This document shows positions 58,832-64,000 of a stretch of DNA of 64,000 nucleotides, one piece after another (the first letter of the stretch is position 1; each line of letters opens with the position of its first letter). A model generated the notes under the pieces. The model saw only the letters and a list, made by a program, of their open reading frames with translations, had not been told where the DNA came from and searched no databases. The stretch spans positions 467,356 to 531,355 of the forward strand of contig NZ_KE384440.1 in assembly GCF_000425725.1 (NCBI RefSeq). The letters are read 5' to 3'. The translations under genes and the position numbers were made by a program. This stretch comes from Halomonas halocynthiae DSM 14573. GTDB taxonomy: Bacteria; Pseudomonadota; Gammaproteobacteria; Pseudomonadales; Halomonadaceae.

Positions 58832-60745
58832 ATGAACATGGATGAACCGGCGGCCATGGCTGACAGCACTCTGATTTTTTTGCTTCTTGGCGCGACCCTG
58901 GCTGCTTTTGTCTGGGGGCGCCTGCGTTATGACCTCGTTGCGTTGAGCGCTTTGCTTGCTGCAGTGGCGCTAGGCTTGGTGCCGGCTAATGAGGCTTTTC
59001 TTGGCTTTGGGCACCCGGCCGTCATTACGGTTGCTGCGGTGTTGGTGCTTAGCCGAGGCTTTGAACGTGCAGGCGTGGTTGACCTTATCGCCGGACAGAC
59101 ACTGCGGGTTGGCCGGCGGCCTATGTTGCAGATACTGGTGCTGACCAGCACCGTGCTGGTGTTGTCGGGGTTGATGAATAACGTAGGGGCGTTGGCGCTG
59201 ATGTTGCCGGTCGCTTTGCGCATGGCACGAGAGCACGATAGCCCACCTTCCTTGCTGCTGATGCCGTTGGCTTTCGGTTCGCTGCTCGGTGGCTTACTCA
59301 CACTGATTGGTACGCCACCCAATATCATTATTTCCAGCTACCGTAACACCCTGACGGGTAACGCTTTTGGTATGTTTGACTTTTTCCCTGTCGGCGCTGC
59401 AGTGGCAGTGGTGGGCTTGTTGTTTCTCGTGTTGGTGAGTGGGCGACTGGTACCTCGACGCATTGGCAGCACATCCACCGATGCGATGTTTGATACGGCC
59501 CATTATCTGGTCGAGTTAGATGTGCCTGAGGATGGCAAAGCGGTAGGCTGGTCGCTGAGTGATCTACGGGAATCGTTGGGGGATAACTTGCCGGTGCTCA
59601 TGGTCGTGCGTGGCGAAAACCGTTATCCCGGTTATGCGTTTTATGGGCGGCTGCGCCCTGGCGATATTCTGTTGATGGAAGCTGGGCCGGACGAGATGAA
59701 GTTGCTGGCAGATAAGGCGGGGCTTAGCGTTGGCCATAAGAAGAAAGATAAAAACAAGAAAAAAGGCACAACTAGCGCTCTAGCTGAGTCAGCGGATAAA
59801 ACGACTGACGCTGCTGTTGTGAAGGATGCGAAGGATGCTGAGCCGGAGTCGGCGCAGTTGAGCCAAACGCGTTCGAGCGTGGATACTGAAGATTTGCAGC
59901 TGATTGAAGCGGTTATTCGTAATGATTCATTGATGCTATATCGCACCGCGGGTCAGCTGCGGTTACGCAATCAGTATGGCTTACACCTTGTGGCGGTGGC
60001 GCGTGATGGCACACGGCTTAATCAGCGGCTGCGTGAAATCCGTTTTCGGGCCGGTGATGTTTTACTGCTCCAGGGGGATGAGCAGGGTATCGCTGAACGT
60101 CTCTCAACGCTGGGGTGTCTGCCGTTGGCGCGTCGAGACCTGGCGCTGGGGAAACCGCGGCGTATGCTATTGTCACTGGGTATATTTGCGTCGGCTATTG
60201 CCGCTATGGTGTTGGGGCTGGCGCCTGCCGCAGTAGCGCTTTCTTCGGCGGCCGTCATCTCGCTAATGGCTGGTGTCATGTCGCTGCGTGATGGGTATCA
60301 GGCGATTGATGGGTCGGTCATTGTGCTGCTGGGGGCGATGATACCTGTGGGACAGGCATTGGAAACCAGTGGAGGGGCGGCAATGATCGCCCAGTCGTTA
60401 TTGCTGTTAGGTAATCAGTGGCCGATTGTGGCCACGATGTTCGGCTTATTCCTGATTGGTATGCTGTTGTCTAATGTGGTTAACAATGCGGCGGCGGCAC
60501 TGCTGATGGCACCGGTAGCTGTTAGCTTAGCTAAAGGGTTTGAGGTATCCATGGATCCGTTTCTAATGGTTGTGGCCGTCAGTGCATCTTGTGCTTTTAT
60601 GACCCCTATTGGCCATCAGTCCAATACATTGGTGATGGGGCCTGGAGGCTATCGTTTCGGTGACTACTGGAAGCTGGGCTTGCCAATATCATTACTTGTC
60701 ATGTTGGTGGCAGTGCCTATGGTGTTGTTGGTCTGGCCTCTTTGA
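58832..60745 (+). CDS. SLC13-family permease with cytoplasmic RCK_C (TrkA-C) domains
   Basis: A 637-residue DASS/SLC13-type ion or dicarboxylate transporter. An N-terminal membrane half (LRYDLVALSALLAAVALGLV; NNVGALALMLPVALRMA; LLTLIGTPPNIIISSYRN) is followed by two RCK_C domains (about 220-290 and 355-425), and a C-terminal membrane half mirrors the first (NNAAAALLMAPVAVSLAKG; PIGHQSNTLVMGPGGY). The GTPPN and GHQSN loops are the family's paired sodium/substrate sites. Between the RCK_C domains is a Lys-rich linker (KKKDKNKKK). The SLC13-RCK_C layout is common in bacteria; sulfate or dicarboxylate transport is possible but not shown. Confidence 0.88.
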   Translation: MNMDEPAAMADSTLIFLLLGATLAAFVWGRLRYDLVALSALLAAVALGLVPANEAFLGFGHPAVITVAAVLVLSRGFERAGVVDLIAGQTLRVGRRPMLQILVLTSTVLVLSGLMNNVGALALMLPVALRMAREHDSPPSLLLMPLAFGSLLGGLLTLIGTPPNIIISSYRNTLTGNAFGMFDFFPVGAAVAVVGLLFLVLVSGRLVPRRIGSTSTDAMFDTAHYLVELDVPEDGKAVGWSLSDLRESLGDNLPVLMVVRGENRYPGYAFYGRLRPGDILLMEAGPDEMKLLADKAGLSVGHKKKDKNKKKGTTSALAESADKTTDAAVVKDAKDAEPESAQLSQTRSSVDTEDLQLIEAVIRNDSLMLYRTAGQLRLRNQYGLHLVAVARDGTRLNQRLREIRFRAGDVLLLQGDEQGIAERLSTLGCLPLARRDLALGKPRRMLLSLGIFASAIAAMVLGLAPAAVALSSAAVISLMAGVMSLRDGYQAIDGSVIVLLGAMIPVGQALETSGGAAMIAQSLLLLGNQWPIVATMFGLFLIGMLLSNVVNNAAAALLMAPVAVSLAKGFEVSMDPFLMVVAVSASCAFMTPIGHQSNTLVMGPGGYRFGDYWKLGLPISLLVMLVAVPMVLLVWPL

Positions 60746-60770
60746 GAGTGGCTGTATTGAATGCATGAAA

Positions 60771-60807
60771 AAGGCCTGAGCCCGAGATGTTACCGGGTTC
60801 AGGCCTT
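60771..60807. terminator. Terminator between the SLC13 gene and fadE
   Basis: Stem AAGGCCTGAGCCCG / CGGGTTCAGGCCTT with a 9-nt loop. T5 follows on the minus side, so it mainly serves fadE; the plus-side T tract is short. Confidence 0.8.
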
Positions 60808-60849
60808 CGTCGTTGAGGGCACTGACGGCTAGAGGGCCGTCAGACGGAC

Positions 60850-63297
60850 TCAGGCTGGCTGATGACGGAGCACCTTGGACTTGTCTATGACAAAGGCGTC
60901 GTAGTCGAAGTCATCGACGGTCAGCATTTCTAGTACCCTGTGCTCTCGCTCACGCATAAAGTTAGCGTCTTCCTCGCTGAGAATGCCCTTGTTTAATGCA
61001 GCGTCTACGCGTTCTTCGGGGTGTAAGGCATCGGCGGGCAGCTCACCTTTTGCGTAGGCTTTGTTGACTTTACGATAGAGCGCTTCGGCACGCTCCTGAG
61101 TTGACAGCAAGTCGTTATAGTTGGCCAGCGGGTTATCTTGAACCCCATCAGCCTGATCCCAGGTGTTGTGTAACAGCTTGCTGCGTAATGCACTGTCGTT
61201 AGATATTGCGTTAGCAATATTACGGGCCAGCTTATCGTTCGGGCGTTTCCAGCGGCGACCTCTCGGCATGATGATCACGCGTAGCATGTTGCCCAGCGCA
61301 CGGTTTGGCAGGTTGTCAAATAGTTCATCAAAGGCTTGCTCGGTGCGATTCAGCAACCATTGGGCCGAATAATGCAGGAGTGCTTCTTCACCGTCTGCCG
61401 GTTCGCTTTCGTCCCACTGTTTGAGCAGCATACTGGCCAGATAGAGATTAGACAGCACGTCGCCCAACCGGGCTGAGAGCATTTCACGCTGTTTGAGCTT
61501 GGAGCCTAGGCTGGCCATGGCGGCATCGGCACACAGGCTGAAACCGGCTGACAGGCGTGCGATATCTTTTGCATAGCGTGCGGCGGGCGCGCTGAAAGGG
61601 ACTTTGGGTCGACCGGCACCAAACGCCTGGCTGAAGGCGCGTGCAGCGTTGCCAAATATCAGGCCGATATGACCGAAGAATGCTTGGTCGAAAGCTGTGA
61701 TGTCATCGTTGTCCTTGGCCGCCAGTTCGGCCAGCACAAAGGGATGGCAGCGAATGGCTCCCTGGCCGAAGATCATCAGGTTGCGGGTCATGATATTGGC
61801 GCCTTCTACGGTGATGGCCACCGGGTTGGCACTGTAACCGATACCGAGATAGTTGCGTGGCCCCAGTGTGACCGCCTTGCCGCCATGAATGTCCATGGCG
61901 TCGGCCAGAATCTGGCGCTGGAATTCGGTCAGCTGGCTCTTGAGAATTGCAGAGGGTACGGCGGGTTTTTGGCCATGATCAATGGTGTTGGCGGTTTGGT
62001 ATACCGCCGCTTGAGCGATATAGCCTAAAGCGGCCATCCGCGCCAGTGGTTCCTGCACACCTTCCATTTCCGCAACAGGAACGTTGAACTGGCGGCGGAT
62101 GCGCGCGAAGCCGCCGGTCCAGCCGAGGGCGTAGCGGCCGGTGCCGGTGGCGCCGGAGGGCAGGGTGATGCAGCGTCCCACAGACAGACATTCCACCAGC
62201 ATGCGCCAACCTTCGCCGATCATTTCTTCGCCACCGATAATGGTGGATAGCGGTACAAACACCTTGTCGCCCTTGATCGGGCCGTTCAGAAAGGGGCTGC
62301 CGATGGGGTGGTGGCGACGGCCAATTTCCATGCCTTCGGTATCACGCGGCACTAGTGCCAGAGTGATGCCGCGGTCTTCTTCTGCACCAAGCAGGTGCTC
62401 AGGGTCAAATAGGCGGAAGGCTAGACCGACGACGCTGGCGATAGGTGCCAGAGTAATCCAGCGCTTCTCGAAGGTGAGTTCCAGACCCAGTATCTCTTCG
62501 CCATTAACGGTGCGTTTAACGACGGTGCCCACATCAGGTATTGACGTAGCATCAGAGCCAGCGCGTGGACCAGTCAAACCAAAACAGGGGATTTCTCGCC
62601 CATCAGCCAAGCGCGGAAGGTAGTGATCTTTCTGTTCTTCGGTGCCATATTTCAGTAGCAACTCACCAGGGCCGAGTGAGTTGGGTACGCCGACAGTAAC
62701 CATCAAGGTTTCATTGACTGCAAGCTTTTGCAGTACTGTAGACTGAGCTTTAGCAGAGAACCCTAGGCCACCGTATTGTTTGGGGATAATCATGCCGAAA
62801 AAACGTTCTTTTTTCAGGTAATCCCACAGTTCCTGAGGCAGGTCGGCACGTTCTTTGGCGATATCCCACGCATTACACATGCCCGACGCTACGCCACACT
62901 GATGATCAACAAAAGCGCGCTCTTCGTCGGTAAGGCCGCTGTCGCTGAAGGCTTGCAGCTTGCTCCAGTCGGGGCGACCGGAAAACAGCTCGCCGTCCCA
63001 GGCGACGGTGCCGGCTTCCAGTGCCGTGCGCTCGGTAGCCGAGACCTTGGGGGCAATTGTTTTGAACATGTTGAATAGGCGTGGTGACAGCCATTTGATG
63101 CGTAGCGATGGCAGGCCACAGAGGGCAATTGCAGCGGTTGCTAGCAGCAGGATGATACCGATGACATTGGCATCAGCCAGAATGCCCACCAGCCCGAAAA
63201 AGCCAGTGACTAACATGGCGGGTATAGGCCCAGCCTCACTGCGCATTACGAACAGTAGGCCCAGAAAAGCCAGCACGAGTAGTACAAGTGTGGACAT
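60850..63297 (-). CDS. fadE: Membrane-anchored acyl-CoA dehydrogenase
   Basis: First enzyme of fatty-acid beta-oxidation, 815 residues as in E. coli FadE. The N terminus has two to three hydrophobic segments (VLLVLAFLGLLFVM; IIGIILL-type stretch at about 45-60). The acyl-CoA dehydrogenase core has CFGLTGPRAGSDATS and EKRWITLAPIASV, the FAD region IHGGKAVTLGPRNYLG, and a C-terminal DUF1974-type domain (TEQAFDELFDNLPNRALGNM). Upstream lie a PsrA-like palindrome and a weak LiuR-like motif. It is transcribed alone. Confidence 0.95.
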   Translation of the reverse strand: MSTLVLLVLAFLGLLFVMRSEAGPIPAMLVTGFFGLVGILADANVIGIILLLATAAIALCGLPSLRIKWLSPRLFNMFKTIAPKVSATERTALEAGTVAWDGELFSGRPDWSKLQAFSDSGLTDEERAFVDHQCGVASGMCNAWDIAKERADLPQELWDYLKKERFFGMIIPKQYGGLGFSAKAQSTVLQKLAVNETLMVTVGVPNSLGPGELLLKYGTEEQKDHYLPRLADGREIPCFGLTGPRAGSDATSIPDVGTVVKRTVNGEEILGLELTFEKRWITLAPIASVVGLAFRLFDPEHLLGAEEDRGITLALVPRDTEGMEIGRRHHPIGSPFLNGPIKGDKVFVPLSTIIGGEEMIGEGWRMLVECLSVGRCITLPSGATGTGRYALGWTGGFARIRRQFNVPVAEMEGVQEPLARMAALGYIAQAAVYQTANTIDHGQKPAVPSAILKSQLTEFQRQILADAMDIHGGKAVTLGPRNYLGIGYSANPVAITVEGANIMTRNLMIFGQGAIRCHPFVLAELAAKDNDDITAFDQAFFGHIGLIFGNAARAFSQAFGAGRPKVPFSAPAARYAKDIARLSAGFSLCADAAMASLGSKLKQREMLSARLGDVLSNLYLASMLLKQWDESEPADGEEALLHYSAQWLLNRTEQAFDELFDNLPNRALGNMLRVIIMPRGRRWKRPNDKLARNIANAISNDSALRSKLLHNTWDQADGVQDNPLANYNDLLSTQERAEALYRKVNKAYAKGELPADALHPEERVDAALNKGILSEEDANFMREREHRVLEMLTVDDFDYDAFVIDKSKVLRHQPA

Positions 63298-63328
63298 GAC
63301 GCCTCCAGAATCTAGCGGAAAGTGAATT

Positions 63329-63344
63329 TTTACGTAACGTTAAA
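63329..63344. promoter_or_regulatory. Degenerate LiuR-like motif before fadE
   Basis: TTTACGTAACGTTAAA shares both ACGT half-sites with the liuA operator, but they are one base closer and the palindrome is imperfect. Binding by the same regulator is doubtful. Confidence 0.3.
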
Positions 63345-63350
63345 TCAGTA

Positions 63351-63368
63351 TTCGAACGAGTGTTTGAA
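63351..63368. promoter_or_regulatory. PsrA-like operator upstream of fadE
   Basis: TTCGAACGAGTGTTTGAA is an 18-bp near-palindrome (arms TTCGAAC / GTTTGAA, one mismatch) 54 bp before the fadE start. It fits the TTCAAAC-type sites of the fatty-acid regulator PsrA. No psrA gene is in the window. I see nothing else in the 375-bp gap apart from the tRNA-Met promoter and the motif above. Confidence 0.5.
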
Positions 63369-63589
63369 TTGTGTTTAGCCTAGCGTAAAGGAAGACCCGT
63401 GACTAGCCCAGAAAGCCAGTGCTGAGACCAGCTTACTATAATCTGCCTTAGAGCAAAGCCTGCCTCTGTACGAGGGGATTCGGCACGTTACGTTCCGTGC
63501 CGAGCGTGAGGGCGCATCAAGATACGCAGAGTTTATCGTTGCCGTGTAACGACGTAGCAAAATAGTGAGTGTAAATAGTGGGTTCGCGC

Positions 63590-63618
63590 TTGCCAGAAAG
63601 ACAGGCGACGTGCATAAT
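63590..63618 (+). promoter_or_regulatory. Sigma-70 promoter of tRNA-Met
   Basis: TTGCCA (63590-63595), a 17-bp spacer and CATAAT (63613-63618), 54 bp before the tRNA. Confidence 0.65.
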
Positions 63619-63672
63619 CTTGTCGCGTTGAATAGCCGCCGGGTGGTTTTGGGTATTCAGCAGCATTGATCT

Positions 63673-63749
63673 GGCTACGTAGCTCAGCTGGTTAGAGCAC
63701 ATCACTCATAATGATGGGGTCCCCTGTTCGAATCAGGGCGTAGCCACCA
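63673..63749 (+). tRNA. tRNA-Met, elongator type (anticodon CAT)
   Basis: A 77-nt cloverleaf. Acceptor GGCTACG / CGTAGCC, anticodon stem CATCA/TGATG with loop CTCATAA, T-arm CCTGTTCGAATCAGG, and encoded CCA. The 5' G-C pair and overall sequence fit elongator tRNA-Met rather than the initiator or tRNA-Ile2. Confidence 0.95.
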
Positions 63750-63755
63750 GATAGT

Positions 63756-63802
63756 AAAATGCCCGTTATCCATACTATTACTATGGTGGCGGGCATTTTT
63801 TT
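63756..63802 (+). terminator. Terminator after tRNA-Met
   Basis: Long stem AAAATGCCCG / CGGGCATTTT with an inner CCATA / TATGG pairing, followed by T7. Confidence 0.88.
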
Positions 63803-63884
63803 GTGCCTGCTTTATGGTGATGCGCAAAACTGGTCAGGCAATGTTGGGTAGAAGCACTTGTTTGGTGAAACTCTTGATAGGGTA

Positions 63885-63912
63885 TTGACCTTACAGATGG
63901 TATCCGTATACT
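63885..63912 (+). promoter_or_regulatory. Sigma-70 promoter of tRNA-Asn
   Basis: TTGACC (63885-63890), a 16-bp spacer and TATACT (63907-63912), 21 bp before the tRNA. Confidence 0.8.
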
Positions 63913-63933
63913 ACGCCACGTGTTCGAGGTCAT

Positions 63934-64000
63934 TCCCTGATAGCTCAGTTGGTAGAGCAAATGACTGTTAATCATTGGGTCGCAGGTTCGAGTCCTGCTC
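63934..64000 (+). tRNA. tRNA-Asn (anticodon GTT), 3' end beyond the window
   Basis: The first 67 nt are present: acceptor strand TCCCTGA, D-arm GCTC-AGTTGGTA-GAGC, anticodon stem ATGAC...(loop CTGTTAA) with anticodon GTT, and the T-arm GCAGGTTCGAGTCCTGC. The 3' acceptor strand lies outside the window. Confidence 0.9.

Overview
The window is chromosomal DNA of a gammaproteobacterium of the Pseudomonas/Halomonas type; Halomonadaceae is my best guess. This rests on the layout sdhCDAB-sucAB-lpd-sucCD next to a divergent gltA, a liuABCDE leucine-degradation operon, RNase II close to the Escherichia coli enzyme, a large membrane-anchored FadE, and moderately GC-rich genes with gammaproteobacterial tRNAs. 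No search could be run, so the genus is inference. About 90 percent is coding. Apart from a scar beside dusA at 34.5-36.7 kb, I see no complete mobile element, no CRISPR array and no rRNA.

Layout. 1-6.5 kb (minus): liuABCDE, from isovaleryl-CoA dehydrogenase to HMG-CoA lyase (cut by the window start), behind a perfect 16-bp palindrome. 6.8-12.3 kb: a kynurenine-type cluster with a sodium symporter, an arylformamidase-like hydrolase, kynureninase, an exported broad-specificity amino-acid racemase, and a divergent Lrp/AsnC regulator. 12.3-17.5 kb: a NYN-domain protein, a proline-racemase-family enzyme with altered catalytic residues coupled to an MDR oxidoreductase, a 2OG-Fe(II) oxygenase, two Nudix hydrolases and a YqfO-like protein. 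17.7-18.6 kb: a frameshifted DUF3141 remnant. 18.7-23.7 kb: an HlyD/RbbA/YhhJ-type ABC exporter. 23.7-24.6 kb: an alpha/beta hydrolase. 24.8-32.3 kb: TolC, MFP and RND pump genes plus a TetR regulator, tied together by one operator sequence found at both loci. 32.4-36.7 kb: an M14-like deacylase, dusA, an integrase stub and an unrecognised 650-residue protein.

37-39.4 kb: gltX, tRNA-Ala, tRNA-Glu, then a 500-bp non-coding stretch with DnaA-box-like sites. 39.4-53.7 kb: a beta-hydroxyacid dehydrogenase, gltA, and the TCA block sdhCDAB-sucAB-lpd-sucCD, with good sigma-70 promoters for gltA and sdh. 53.8-60.8 kb: rnb, an RpiR regulator divergent from an aminotransferase/CMD pair, and an SLC13 permease. 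60.8-64 kb: fadE, tRNA-Met and the start of tRNA-Asn.

How the genes fit together. Most of the window is carbon oxidation. Leucine (liu), fatty acids (fadE) and probably kynurenine feed acetyl-CoA, acetoacetate, alanine and anthranilate into central metabolism. GltA, the 2-oxoglutarate dehydrogenase complex, succinyl-CoA synthetase and succinate dehydrogenase then form a near-complete half of the TCA cycle in one locus. The most unusual items are the dusA scar and its orphan gene, the Ser/Thr proline-racemase homologue, the kynurenine cluster that lacks a tryptophan dioxygenase but has an exported racemase, and the two-lipoyl SucB.
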